Below are positions 21,533 through 32,098 of a stretch of DNA of 64,000 nt, in pieces (positions within the stretch are counted from its first letter, which is position 1; the number at the start of each line of letters is the position of its first letter). Position numbers and translations under genes: made by a program. The DNA is taken from contig NC_067474.1 of assembly GCF_947179515.1 (NCBI RefSeq), forward strand, positions 100,005,253 to 100,069,252, in the 5' to 3' direction. The DNA comes from Apodemus sylvaticus (Eukaryota; Chordata; Mammalia; Rodentia; Muridae). Below the pieces are notes generated by a model. That model was not told the DNA's origin and did not search any database. It worked only from the letters and a program-made list of their open reading frames with translations.

Positions 21533-21858
21533 AACTACCATGTTAAATGATAGAACACTTGTCTGTTTGGTCTATTTTCCACACAGATAATTTTCAGTGA
21601 GATTCTATTATGTCTAAGGCAGGAAATGATGGAACTGGTTAGCCAACAGTTTACATCACAGTAGCTAAGATAACAACTGGTGTCTACTTGTTGTTTTACT
21701 GATAGGTAGATGGTTCTCAAACTCCAATAATTTTTACCAGTAGAAAGAGTGTTTGCTATATTTTTTTTTGTAATTTAAATGCTTTATGACTTACACAGAC
21801 TTTTGTGTTAAATAGCTTTTTTTTAACCTAAGTAAATTTATTTAAAGTGTAAACTTTG
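21533..21858. other. Single-copy A/T-rich sequence
   Basis: Nothing recognisable. Confidence 0.4.
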
Positions 21859-22086
21859 CGACTGGGGAGATGGTGCAGTTGTTCAAAGCACTTACTGTAG
21901 CTCTACCAGAAGACCAGAATTTTGATGTCACCCACCCACATTAAGAGGATTGCAAAGATTTGTATGTCCAGCTTCAAAGGATTTGATGCCTCTTCTGGTC
22001 TTCATCAGCATCTGTGCGTGCATATGTGCATATACACACCCACAAATAAAATAAAATAAAATAAAATAAAATAAAATAAAATAAAT
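21859..22086 (+). mobile_element. B3/B2 SINE with (AAAAT)n tail
   Basis: CGACTGGGGAGATGGTGCAG (A box), AGACCAGAATTTTGATGTCA (B-box region) and GATGCCTCTTCTGGTCTTC are in SINE order. The tail is nine AAAAT units (22044-22086). AAACTTT before (about 21850) and after the tail (about 22099) may be remains of a target duplication. Confidence 0.82.
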
Positions 22087-22204
22087 CTTTTAAAAAGCAA
22101 ACTTTATATTGCTACTATAACTAAAACCCAATGTTTCTTGCCATAGCTAGGAAGTAAATAAATATACTGATTTATTCAGTCCACAAATATTCATATGTTT
22201 AATG
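22087..22204. other. Single-copy sequence
   Basis: Short unassigned spacer between the SINE tail and the L1 tail. Confidence 0.4.
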
Positions 22205-22318
22205 TCATCTTGTTCTTGAGGAGTGGAGCTGGGAGGAATTAGGGGAAGAAGTGGGGAGTCAATATGATCAGAATACATTGGATGAAAACTCTCATTGATT
22301 AAAAAGCTACATTAAAAG
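22205..22318 (+). mobile_element. L1 (Lx-like) 3' terminal fragment
   Basis: GAGCTGGGAGGAATTAGGGG, AGTCAATATGATCAGAATAC and TTGGATGAAAACTCTC match the terminal 3' UTR of Lx elements ('GGGAGGAATTGGGGGAGGGGAAATATGATCAAAATATATTGTATGAA'). Only about 110 bases remain. Confidence 0.7.
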
Positions 22319-23721
22319 CATGGCATTGTGAAACATACATGTACACATTTTATTCATCTATTTTAATATAAATATCAATTTTTAGAATGCAAACAAATGC
22401 AAATTCTAAAGCATCTTCTCTTGGAGTGTGCATGCGTGGAGAGGGAGGAGACTCCTATATATCAGTCAGAACGTAGAGGCAAGCTATAGTATGAGATGTT
22501 CTAGCATAGCATGTTGTGAGGGGACATGTTAAAACAGACTGTGTTCTTGATCCACGCGAAAGATCAAGTGACACAGAAGCCTTGAAGATTTGTCTTTCCT
22601 GTATAGATGATGAGACCATGGCTCGAATGAGTCTGCGCCCGATGGAGGGAGACTCAGCCACAAGCTCTTCCCACCTCACCCAGTCCCTTGCTTGGAAGGA
22701 GGGGCCAGTGGTGCCAGAAGACGGAGTCAAGTGCTGAAGACCCCCCTCCCCGCCCCCCGACCAACTGCTTATAGTCATGTCAAGGAGGTGAGAAGCCCCA
22801 AGAGATGTGTCTAAATGTCATGAAGAGAAAGGAGGTGCATTGACTGAGGGAGTAACAGAGTATCTGACACGTGAGCTCACCGCACCTTGAGTTGTCAGGA
22901 ACGACTTCGGGAAGTGAGATTACAACTGCATGGTGAAGTTGGACAGAATCAGGTAACTTGAAGGACAGAGGGAATGTGTAACATGTTCAAGTAGCTTCGT
23001 GATCACATGTAACAACAACAACAAAAACATGAAACAAATTTAGCCTTGGGTCACTGCAGACTGGGAGATGCAGGCTCGTTAGAAAAGGCCGGGGTCACTT
23101 TGACAGGCTCATGGGCGTCCCAGTGGCATTAGTTACTGCTCTAGCTTCTTTAAAAATGAATTAGTTTCTTTAAGCAGCTACAGCATCCAGCTGACAGTGT
23201 TTGTGCTTTAGGAGAATGTCGAGGGACGTGTGTGCTCGTGTTTATAAAGAAGCCCTGCGTCTTTACCGGGGAGTCATAAATCACCCTAATGTTTGGCAAC
23301 ATAACTATGTTGACACTGAGATTCTGTGCAGTGCTCATAAAACATGTCAGCCTCTGCTGCTGAAATATGGTCTTTGGACCATACTTTGCCTTTACCTGGA
23401 GCTTGTTATAATGCAGTTTCCAGGGCAGGAGGTCTGAGGGGGCTCGGAGATGCTGCCTTTGCACACAGTGACTCTCACAGCACTGAAGTGTGAGCCAGGG
23501 GACTGAGGCTCAGAAAGACATCAGTAATGGTAAGAAGGAGGTTGTCTTCACATGAAGAAAGACAAGGGTTTAAAGTATATAAATTCAGATGACAGAGAGA
23601 CAAAACATAAAACAGACAGGAGAATATAAACAAAAATAATGGTGGAGTATAAGAAGTGATTTACACGTTCTTTGCTGATTTGTACTTTCTATTACTAACT
23701 TGCCTTAAAATAATCAAAGTG
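22319..23721. other. Single-copy sequence
   Basis: Contains a C-rich run at 22741-22760 and no recognised exon or repeat over 1.4 kb. Opposite-strand frames at 22455-22778 and 23150-23464 lack motifs. Confidence 0.4.
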
Positions 23722-23862
23722 GGCCTAGAGAGATGGTTCATTGGTTCAGAATAGTTGGTACTCTTGAACTGAACCCAGGTTCAGTTTCTAGCACCCATAT
23801 ATAGCACCTCATAACCACTAGAAGAGCCAAATCCTCTTGTGGCCTTCCACAGGCACTGCATG

Positions 23863-23865
<3 letters not shown>
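23722..23865 (+). mobile_element. B3-type SINE, diverged
   Basis: GGGCCTAGAGAGATGGTTCA (A box), AACCCAGGTTCAGTTTCTAG (B box) and CACCTCATAACCACTAGAAG, with the tail position taken by the GT/GA microsatellite. Confidence 0.75.

Positions 23866-23945
<80 letters not shown>
23866..23945. repeat. Compound (GT)n-(GA)n microsatellite
   Basis: About 20 GT units switch abruptly to about 20 GA units. The GT half can form Z-DNA and the GA half is polypurine. It most likely grew from the tail of the preceding SINE. Confidence 0.97.
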
Positions 23946-23948
<3 letters not shown>

Positions 23949-25261
23949 CTGTGCATGTCTATCCACTAGTCAATCTTCCTTTTTCTCTTGCAGCAAGGCA
24001 ACAAAGATATAGGAATAGACCTTTTCAAAACTGCCAGCTGAGAAAATACTTTTATGATGAACCAGATCGGTTTCCTGAACAATTATTTTCAGTGGCTTTA
24101 TTTTAAGCTCTGGCTGGGACTATCCCAGCAGTGGCCCTCTAGTTCAAAGAGGCCCCAGCTGCTTTTGAAGAGCCTTCACCTGCATGCTCACTTGGAAAAT
24201 TCCCCTTATAGGCTTCACTCTTTTCCTGCTGTGCTCCCTCAATTCGGTGATTCCCTTTCCAACACACAGTAACGGGCATGTGATTCAAAATCCCAGCTTC
24301 AACAGTTTCTAGCTGTTGGGGTGTTCAGGGTGTGGAAGTAAAGAGCCAACACTTCTTCAAATGGGGGAGTGAGGTGTACTGTAGCTAAGAGTATTAAGTG
24401 GAAGAATCAACACTGAGCATAAAGGAGATTTAAAAATTGACTGATTCATTCAGTAATTTCCTCTTTAACAGCTCTGTACCATATATTCAGGCAGAGGAAA
24501 TAAATTATGTCAGCCTTATCTGGGGTATTTTAAGGTTACAAGTGTTACCATAATAAGAAAGGCCAGGCGGTAGAGAGGGTCTGTAGTGACAGATTTTCAT
24601 GAAAATATCTCTTGATTCCAAAAGATTGAACTTTTGCTGGCCTTTGCAGTCAAGTTAATAAAAGGCTGGTCACTTAAAGTTATGTATGTAGCCTGCTGCC
24701 ATACTGCATACTCTCTCTATTTAGCCTGCCTATGAGAGAGAACAATGTCACCAACTTTATTGAGCCTTGAATTTCCCATACAACCAGCTTTTATAGCCCA
24801 AGTTAAATGCATGACTTTAATCTTAAACTATACACTTTTCTATGCCTGGCTAAGAATGCGTGTTGTAATCATTTGCTGAAAACAGCCAACAAACTGAAGG
24901 CAACCTTAAAACAACAAATATTCACCATAAATGTTAGAAGTAACATGTATACAGGGTGATAGTATCTACTTGCACTTTTGAGTGCTGGGTCAGTTGGGAC
25001 CAGTAAAGTTACTTCTCTTGCAAAATTGTTCAAGATTTCTGCAAAGAGCCACTCATTCTGAAGGGGACATGAAATTGATAGCTTCTGGAGAGGAAATAAC
25101 AGTTTTCTCTAATGGAGTGATTCACACAGTGAGAGGCACACTTCATTCATACCCAAGAATAGTCAGTTAGCTAACACAAAATAGAATCTCACGTTTATTT
25201 GTTTGCTTGTTTTGTGCATTTTTTGGTTTGGTAGTGTTTTCTGGTTGTTGTTTTAGAGAAA
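23946..25261. other. Single-copy sequence
   Basis: No repeat or exon recognised over 1.3 kb. The low repeat content and AT-rich, oligo-T/A-punctuated sequence at 24450-24900 would be worth a conservation check. Confidence 0.4.
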
Positions 25262-25348
25262 GAGAAAAGGAAAGAAGTTGCACGGGTAGGAGGGGAAGTA
25301 TCTGGGAGGAGAAATAATATGATTAAAATATACTGTATTTAAAAATAG
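25262..25348 (+). mobile_element. L1 (Lx-like) 3' terminal fragment
   Basis: GGTAGGAGGGGAAGTATCTG, GGAGGAGAAATAATATGATT and AAAATATACTGTATTTAAAA match the last part of an Lx 3' UTR. It lacks a clear poly-A tail. Confidence 0.65.
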
Positions 25349-26020
25349 TAAATAATCCCTTATGTGTTTCCCATACCATATTTTCTGTGCTGTTTAATAA
25401 AGAGCAAAACCCTTTGTTGGGGGTCAGACAGAAGACAGGAAGAGAAGCAGAGAGTTCTAATTTGGGTTTGCTTTTGTTCAAACTAATGGAAGAGGAAGTT
25501 GCTTTATTTTCATTCCTTGATGAGCTCTTGACCAACACTAGGAGGACCGGTATCACCGTGTAGGCAGGGTTGGTATGGAGTCTTTCTGAGAAAGTGATAT
25601 CTGCACATTTGAGGGAAAGACAAATTTGAGGTCTCAAACAGAAGGACAAGGTCACATGTTCAGATAAGCCTTTAGCTCAACAGAGCTTGGTTATACAAGG
25701 ACCTCGCTGGTTGTGAGGGAGAGTTGAACTTTACCCAAAGGGCAGTGGGAAAGGTCAAGCTCAAACCTGATCAATATGAGGGCTTAGGAAGGCTGCTCTG
25801 ACTGCATGACTGGAGTCAAGACTGGAGACTGTGGATCGGAGGCTGTGGACTGTAGGGTGGTTTTGAGGCTACTGTAAGATTGCAGGGAAGATCTGATCCA
25901 TCCTCAAGTGAGTCAGTGGACACGGATAGCTGCTCCTGGACTGAGACCAGCACTGGACTGGAAGGGACTGCGCGATGGACTAGGTACCAGGAAAGCCCTT
26001 AGCAGATTCTTAGTTAAAAA
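25349..26020. other. Single-copy sequence
   Basis: A minor imperfect internal repetition (GACTGGAG/GGAGACTGTGGA/GGAGGCTGTGGA) occurs at 25810-25855. Nothing else is recognised. Confidence 0.4.
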
Positions 26021-26072
26021 TAACTAAAGATAAAATCCTTTTAACAAAAGCTCTTTGGGATCTTACTTTCCT
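26021..26072 (+). mobile_element. Fragment of ancient hAT-like DNA transposon
   Basis: AAAATCCTTTTAACAAAAGC followed by TCTTTGGGATCTTAC closely resembles 26640-26672 in the element about 600 bases downstream. It is therefore a second, shorter copy of the same family or part of one fragmented element. Confidence 0.55.
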
Positions 26073-26134
26073 CTTTCTGAAAATCTATTAACCACTTCAG
26101 GCCAAGGGAAGTTTCACTTAGTGGTATTGAAAAA

Positions 26135-26705
26135 GACCTGCCTCTTCTTAGCATTTCTCAAAGTAAGGTCTGGGGATTTTTTTCCCACTGAAGATCAAAA
26201 CTATGTTTATAACACTAAGGTGCTATATTTGTCCCATTGTAGCTGTAACCAAACAGGACTCAAACTAGTGAAAAAAATTGGACCTGTATTAAATGTGCAG
26301 ATTTTTTCTCATTTTTAATACAATATAGCAAATATATAATTTATAATGCATTGGTTATTATAAGTAAAATATAGATAATTTAAAGTATGTAGAGGAAGAA
26401 TGTAGGTTATACGCAAACCTCATATTATATAAGGGACTTGATTCTTGGCATCAAAACTCTCTCATCAGATATCAAAGGACAACTACATTTTCCTGCTTGG
26501 TTCTATTCTATCAGGAACACACAGAGTTTCTCAGAGGCTGTATAATATGTGATGATGTCATTGTTCTGATGGCTGATGCTTTGTGTTAAGTTCCAAATGT
26601 CCCTGGTTTTAAATTGGAGTATGGTAAATGCAGAAAGATAAAATCTTATAAACAAAAGCTCTTTAGGATCCTCAGTGACATTTAAGGTGTTCTAGGGATG
26701 AAAAT
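26135..26705 (+). mobile_element. Ancient hAT-like DNA transposon relict
   Basis: The segment starts with TTAGCATTTCTCAAAGTAAG-type terminal sequence, then AACACTAAGGTGCTATATTT, GTTTCTCAGAGGCTGTATAA, GATGATGTCATTGTTCTGAT, AACAAAAGCTCTTTAGGATC and AAGGTGTTCTAGGGATGAAA. This order matches a mammal-wide hAT-type non-autonomous element I remember but cannot name with certainty. A 100-base A/T-rich stretch near 26310-26400 may be an unrelated insertion. Confidence 0.6.
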
Positions 26706-27660
26706 TGTTCTAAAACAAAACATGTAAAGGCCAGACGTTACCAAGAGTGTGGAAAATTGAGAGAGCGCAAACAGTGCTGACGGAAGAAGCAGATTTCTAA
26801 CTTCACGCTGTTGTCTCTTCAAACCAGAGCCACTGCCTGCACAGCACAAGGAAAAATGCCTGAAAGTGGAAACATGAAATCTGTATCTGCAATTCAGAGG
26901 ATTCTTTGTTCATTAAACAAAATAAGAGAACAGAGCAAGTGAGTAATACTCAGAGATCAGAACAGGCTTCGATGTGTGGGCAGGAGAGAGTGGGCAGGTG
27001 GGAAAATAACACAGCATTGAGAAGTGAGGCGGAGGACTTGGAGAACCAGAAGCCTGAACCCAAGTGACCACCCAGAGGGATGCTGGTGTAAGCACATCCC
27101 AGCAGTCGTCATATACCATGCACAGAGGCCAGGGGAAAGTATAGCAGGCTGCTCTACTGTGCAGACGCCATGGGGACTTTCAATTGGAAAAGCCCGACAG
27201 AGGTCAGAAGAAAGGCAAATGAGTATCCAGGAAAGACCCAGGACACTGAGGGCAGGGTAGGGTCAAGCCATAAGACTAGGATTCCATGGGCTGGTAGGAA
27301 TGAGTTTTATATTTTATTTTATTTCAAAAATGTAAATTCAAAGATCCACAAGAGAGGGAACTTCCTTACTAGTGAAGGTGTTTCTATTGGTTCAGTGGAA
27401 CAATCTTCCTAAATCCTTGGAGAGCCAACTTTAAGATCCCTCACAAAGGCAAGATGGATGTGAAGTCACTCTTTACATAGGTGACTGTGTGAAATCCCTG
27501 TTTCTCATAAAACCCTGGGGTCAGCTACCCAGAACTCCTAGCAAACCCAGCAGGTCTCTCAGGAGAGGTGTGTAGCAGGATCTTAAGTGAGAAGCAGGAT
27601 TGGATAGAGAAGAGATGGATGGAGGCTGTGAGTATTACCACAAGACTTGGCTCTGAGCTG
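26706..27660. other. Single-copy sequence
   Basis: No repeat or exon recognised. Small frames on both strands at 26913-27412 overlap and carry no motif. Confidence 0.4.
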
Positions 27661-27792
27661 TCTTTCAAATCTGTTTTCTGCAGTACATCTGTTTGTTACC
27701 AGGCTCGTGTTACACAGGCCTTCTTAAGCATTCAGTCCAGTTCCTGTCTCAGTGCATGGTCCTGTCTTCTTAGTTTAGAATGTTCTTTCCCA
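27661..27792 (+). mobile_element. L2 LINE fragment, 5' part of interrupted copy
   Basis: A diverged L2 3' region including CAGTCCAGTTCCTGTCTCAG and TTAGAATGTTCTTTCCCAG (compare the L2 'TGGAATGTTCTTCCC'). Its continuation lies at 28331-28600, after the MER20 and ID_B1 insertions. Confidence 0.5.
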
Positions 27793-28156
27793 GTCTCTGA
27801 TGTTTAGGCTGGATGATTCTTTGTCCTGTGCATTTTAAGATGTTTAAGGTGAGGAGACATGGTTCTGTGTGTAAAAACACTTCCTCTGCAAGCATGAGCA
27901 ATCTGAGTTGGAATCTCTAGCACCCATGCAAACGATGAACATCCAGTCCAAGCATCAGTCATTCCTATGGGGAGATGGGAGATTGAAGCCAGAGTCTCAG
28001 AAGCCTGTGGGTCACTCAGTCTGGTCACTCAGTCAGTGCATGCCAATACACTGTGGAAAGTGACAAAGAGCACTCTACCTCATACAAAGCAGAAGATGAA
28101 GATGGTGGAAGCTTGAAGTTATCCTCTGAACACCACAGAGTGCCACGTCACGAGCA

Positions 28157-28193
<37 letters not shown>

Positions 28194-28330
28194 TGTTTAA
28201 CATCATTCCTGGCCCCCGTATAACAAAGGTCAGCAGCAGCCCCATCCTTGGCTGTGACAGTTAAAACATTCCAGATGCCAAATGTCCCTTGAGAGGCAAA
28301 GTCACCCCTGGCTAGGAATCACTGCCCTAG
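27793..28330 (-). mobile_element. MER20 hAT MITE, split by ID_B1
   Basis: Left part 27793-27847 (GGCTGGATGATTCTTTGTCC, TGTGCATTTTAAGATG) and right part 28191-28330 (ATCATTCCTGGCCCC, CCCATCCTTGGCTGTGACAG, CAGATGCCAAATGTCCCTTG, GGAATCACTGCCCTAG) join into one reverse MER20 once the SINE between them is removed. It is a non-autonomous hAT element of placental-mammal age. Confidence 0.8.
27838..28200 (+). mobile_element. ID_B1/B4 SINE with (CA)n tail inside MER20
   Basis: The element runs 27848-28190: an ID-like head (GGTGAGGAGACATGGTTCTG, TCTGAGTTGGAATCTCTAGC), a central region with ATGGGGAGATGGGAGATTGA, a B4-like end (TTATCCTCTGAACACCAC) and a tail of about 16 CA units. The decamer AGATGTTTAA flanks it exactly (27838-27847 and 28191-28200), and the sequence on both sides is MER20. 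Confidence 0.85.
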
Positions 28331-28602
28331 TTATCTGCCTGATTCACTCTGCCACTTAATTTAGGTCTGCGCTCAAATTTCACCTCTAGGGAAACTTTCT
28401 CAAAACCCAGTCTGGAAACAGAAGCCCATGCTCCATCTGCTCCCTTTCCCACCTTATTTTCTTCCTATTATTTATCACAACCTATTGTTACATCAGATAT
28501 TCTGCTGTGCATGCCTTTGTTTTTATCTAAGGCTGTACCCCTAACAGCTAGTACTCAGAGATAACATGGATGATGTTTTGGTGAACAAGGTACTAGTAGT
28601 GT
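28331..28602 (+). mobile_element. L2 LINE 3' end, continuation
   Basis: TCTGCGCTCAAATTTCACCT, ATTTTCTTCCTATTATTTAT, CACAACCTATTGTTACATCA and CCTTTGTTTTTATCTAAGGC follow the L2 3' order ('TCAGCTCAAATGTCACCTCC ... TTTATTTTCTTCATAGCACTTATCAC'). Confidence 0.7.
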
Positions 28603-28769
28603 TTCAAGACTCCAAAGATAGATGGGAGGTTCTTTTGGGGAAATGGAAATTTGTCATAATCAAAGAAAGTCTTCAATGTAACTTGTTAAAAACTGCAGTG
28701 GTCATTGTTTACATGATGATAAGGCTCTAGGGATGTTCCACTGAGAGGCACGTTTTCACCCGTCCTCTC
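28603..28769. other. Single-copy sequence
   Basis: Short unassigned spacer between L2 and the L1 3' UTR. Confidence 0.35.
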
Positions 28770-29548
28770 AAAAAACGGTTCTTCGAAAGCAGAAACAAGT
28801 TATTGTTAAGCACTTTTGTGAGCTCGGAATACCCAAGATACAGTTCACAGTCCACATGAAGCTCAAGAAGAAGGAAGACCAAAATGTGGATACTTTGGTC
28901 CTTCTTAGAAGGAGGATCAAAATACCCATAGGAGGAGATTCAGAGACAAAGTATGGAACATAGACTGAGGGAAAGGCCATTTAGAGACTGCCCCACCTGG
29001 GGATCCATCCCATATACAGTTACCTAACCCAGACACTATTGTAGATGCCAACAAGTGCTAGCTGACAGGAGTCTGATATAGCTGTGTCCTCAGAGGCTCT
29101 GTCGGTGTCTGACAAATACAGAAGTTGATGCTCACAGATAACCAATGGACTGAGTACAGGGTACCCAATGGAGGAGCTAGAGAAAGGACCCAAGGGGCTG
29201 AAGGGGGTTTGTAGCCCCATAAGAGGAACAACAATATGAACCACACAGTACCCCCAGAGCTCCTAGGGATTAAATCACCAGCCAAAAGAGTACACATGGA
29301 GGGACCCATGGCTCCAGCTGCATATGAAGCAAAGGATGGCCTTGTCAGGCATCAGTGGGAGGAGAGGCCATCGGTCCTGTGAAGGTTTGATGCCCCAATG
29401 TAGGGCAATGCCAGGACAGGAAAGTGGGAGTGGGTGGGTTGGTGAGCAGGGGATGGGGGGATGGGATAGGGGATTTTCGAAGGGGAAACGAAGAAAGGGA
29501 TAACATTTGAAATGTAAATGAAAATATCTAATTAAAAAAAGAGAAGAG
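28770..29548 (+). mobile_element. Murine L1 3' UTR, 5'-truncated
   Basis: From GAGCTCGGAATACCCAAGAT through CATGAAGCTCAAGAAGAAGG, CCCCACCTGGGGATCCATCC, TAGCTGTGTCCTCAGAGGCT, GTACACATGGAGGGACCCAT and AGTGGGAGGAGAGGCCATCG to AACATTTGAAATGTAAATGA and an A-rich end. The order is colinear with the murine L1 3' UTR without internal breaks. Truncation falls within or near the 3' UTR, so no coding capacity is left. Confidence 0.92.
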
Positions 29549-30625
29549 TTTTGTGTTTGAGACCTAAAACTGCAGTCATTTTCCCACATCAAAAGCCAGG
29601 GTTCTCAACCAGTATTTACACCAATGTTTGCTCACCACAGAGCAAAAATTAGGCAATTAGGAGTGTATCTGATGAAAGACTGGCATCTTTTCTTCATCCT
29701 TCTAAGTCATAAGTGTGCTTCTCTGAGTTGTAAGTAGCATCACCGTACAGTTCCAGCATGTGGCGGTCTTCCTGAATTCCTTAAACCATGCTGGCCTTAT
29801 TTATAGGATGCTGACTTTTTCTGGAAGGAACTTCAAGTGCTGAAGAGGAATCATAAGGGCCAAGTAAGCCTGACACTTGGGAGACACTAAGGGCAGCTGC
29901 TGGCAGATCTTACAAACAGTCAGAATACCCATCCTAAGACTTGGGTTCAGTTAGCTATTAAAAGACATTTTATTGCAGTGCCGCTCCCGAGAACCTCCAG
30001 GGAATGAGGACTTCCAAATACATTAAATATAACTTCTTAAAATTAAGTTAATTTCATGAGTGCATTCTCCAGAAGTAAGTGGATGGAAATGTTTTGGTAA
30101 CACTTTTCAAAGACAATAATAGAAACAGAAAGAGAGAGAGGGGGGGGTAGGTAGGTAGGTAAATAGAGAATGAGTGTGCGTGTGTTTAAATGCACTGGTG
30201 GCATATACTCTTCCTTCAGCAAAAGTTTATATCAGCAGAGCCAAAGGTGGGTGTAGGTCTCAGAATTTGGGAGCCTGAGTGGTGCTAAAGCTTGCTTTCT
30301 CCAGCCAGGGCTTGTTCAGGACACTCAGAAGCATGAAGGCAATACAACAGTCTGCCTTTAAAGAACTCACAGTCTAGTCAAAAGCTGACAGGATCCCTTC
30401 CCTTCGGGGGTTATCTTGATTTAAAATACATCAGCCTCTTCTTTATCCCTTTTAGTGTTGTCTGTGGCTTTCACTGCTGGTCCTCCTGGGGTTTACTGTT
30501 CATCTGTTTCCAGTCAGTGTTTCAAATGGAGGAAATATTCACCATTACTCAATTTTTTCCAATAAATGTATTGTGTATAACTAAGGCATACAACATGATT
30601 ATATATATTTTTCATGGCAGCTCCT

Positions 30626-30626
<1 letters not shown>
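29549..30626. other. Single-copy sequence with GGTA run
   Basis: A short GA/GGTA low-complexity patch lies at 30130-30165. Nothing else is recognised. Confidence 0.4.
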
Positions 30627-30668
<42 letters not shown>

Positions 30669-30680
30669 ATTATATATATA
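30627..30680. repeat. (CA)n-(TA)n microsatellite
   Basis: About 20 CA units followed by TCAT and a short TA run. Confidence 0.95.
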
Positions 30681-30824
30681 TACTCACACATCAAGTAAAA
30701 TGCTTTTTGATAATGGAACAAGTTAACATGTGTTATCTTGCATAACTACTTTTCTTCCCGTGGCAATAGCACCTAGACTCTACTACACTATTTTTTAAAA
30801 ATTGAATTATATTTATCTTTTTTA
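30681..30824. other. Single-copy A/T-rich sequence
   Basis: Unassigned spacer. Confidence 0.35.
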
Positions 30825-31015
30825 TCTAATGTGCATGAGTATATTGCCCGCATGTCGTATGCCTGTGTCCTCAGCATCTGGAGACATCAGATCGCCTGGA
30901 ACTGGAGTTACGTATGGATAGCCGTGAGAGACCACGTGGGTGTAAGGAAGTAAGCCTGGGTCCTCTACAAGAGTAACAAGTGCTCTTATCACCTGGACCA
31001 CCTCTCCAGCTCCTG
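30825..31015 (-). mobile_element. B3 SINE, antisense
   Basis: The minus strand reads GGAGCTGGAGAGGTGGTCCA (A box), AGGACCCAGGCTTACTTCCT (B-box region), ATCCATACGTAACTCCAGTT and GGCGATCTGATGTCTCCAGA, the B3 order. Confidence 0.85.
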
Positions 31016-31049
31016 TTCTACAATTATTCTTTTCTTTTGGAGATGGGCT

Positions 31050-31312
31050 AAGATGGTTAGTTGCTAACTGACTTGACAGAATCCAGAATGACTGGGGAGG
31101 TGTGCCTAGGAGGGGTTATTTTAAATATGTTAAATGATGTGGGAAGGTCCACCCACTGTGGGTGGCTCCATCCTTAGCAGGGATCTTGGACTGCACAGAT
31201 GGAGAGAGGAAGCTGGGCAGCAGTGCGCATTCATCTTCCTCTGCTTCTGGACTGGATGTGAGCAGCGATTTCAGCCTTGACTTCTCTAACACAGTGGAGT
31301 GTAGCCTTGCAC
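31050..31312 (+). mobile_element. MaLR-class LTR, diverged
   Basis: AGATGGTTAGTTGCTAACTG, GGGAGGTGTGCCTAGGAGG, AAGGTCCACCCACTGTGGGT, GGCTCCATCCTTAGCAGGG, GCGCATTCATCTTCCTCTGC and GCAGCGATTTCAGCC follow the MaLR LTR order (older ORR1/MT-type). The 3' end is replaced by a B1 fragment. Confidence 0.75.
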
Positions 31313-31318
31313 CATGAA

Positions 31319-31434
31319 AAAAGACAGACATAGCGTGTCTCACTGTAGCCTAGACTGAATTTAAACTCACTGCAATCCTCCTGCCTCAGTCTCCCGCATG
31401 CTGGAATTATAGGAATGCTCCACCACTACTGCCT
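31319..31434 (-). mobile_element. B1-related SINE fragment, antisense
   Basis: GTCTCACTGTAGCCTAGACT, AACTCACTGCAATCCTCCTG, CCTCAGTCTCCCGCATGCTG and GGAATTATAGG are reverse B1/PB1-like. Divergence indicates an old copy. Confidence 0.75.
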
Positions 31435-31731
31435 TTTAATACATGTCTTTTAATTACGATCTTCATGTTGAAAATTAGGATTTTAAGCTTGTTTGGCCCC
31501 CATATCTGCTGCTTTGTGTTGAAGCAGAGGATAAAAAATGGTTGGTTATAGGAAAGGTGGGAAGGGCGGAAAGAGCAGTAGGATATGAAACAGCCTAAGC
31601 TTTTATGTGTAAGAAGATGTGGAAAACCCAGTTTTAAGGTGCCTGAGACCCTCTGTTCAGTTCTTCCTTTACAACCACCGGTACATTACCATCATCAGAA
31701 AATGAAGACTTCTTGACATTTGGTGCCTGTC
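31435..31731. other. Single-copy sequence
   Basis: Nothing recognisable. Confidence 0.35.
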
Positions 31732-32098
31732 TTAGTCAGAGTTTCTATTGCTCTGAAGAGACCATGACCACAGCAACTTTTATAAAGGAAAACATTTAAC
31801 TGAGCTGGCTTACAGTTCAAAGGTTCAGCCCATTATCATCATGGTGGGAGCATGACAGTGTGCAGGCATACATCGTGCTGGAGAAGGAGCTGGGAGTTCT
31901 ACATCTTGATCTGTAGGAAGCATCAGGAGACTGTATACCACACTGGACGTAGCTTGAGCATATATGACCTCAAAACCTGACTCCACATGACATACTTCCT
32001 TAAACAAGGCCATGCCTCCTAAGAGCACCACTCCCTGTGGGCCGAGCAATCAAACCCAGGAGTCTGTGGGGTTATTCCTATTCAAATGACCACAGCAG
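31732..32098. mobile_element. Murine LTR-like interspersed repeat
   Basis: TGTCTTAGTCAGAGTTTCTA, GAGACCATGACCACAGCAAC, GCATACATCGTGCTGGAGAA, AGGCCATGCCTCCTAAGAGC and CACTCCCTGTGGGCCGAGC belong to a very common murine repeat of about 360 bases. Its TGTCTTAGTCAG start resembles the reverse end of ORR1 LTRs, suggesting an antisense MaLR/ERVL-related LTR. I cannot name the family reliably. Confidence 0.75.
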
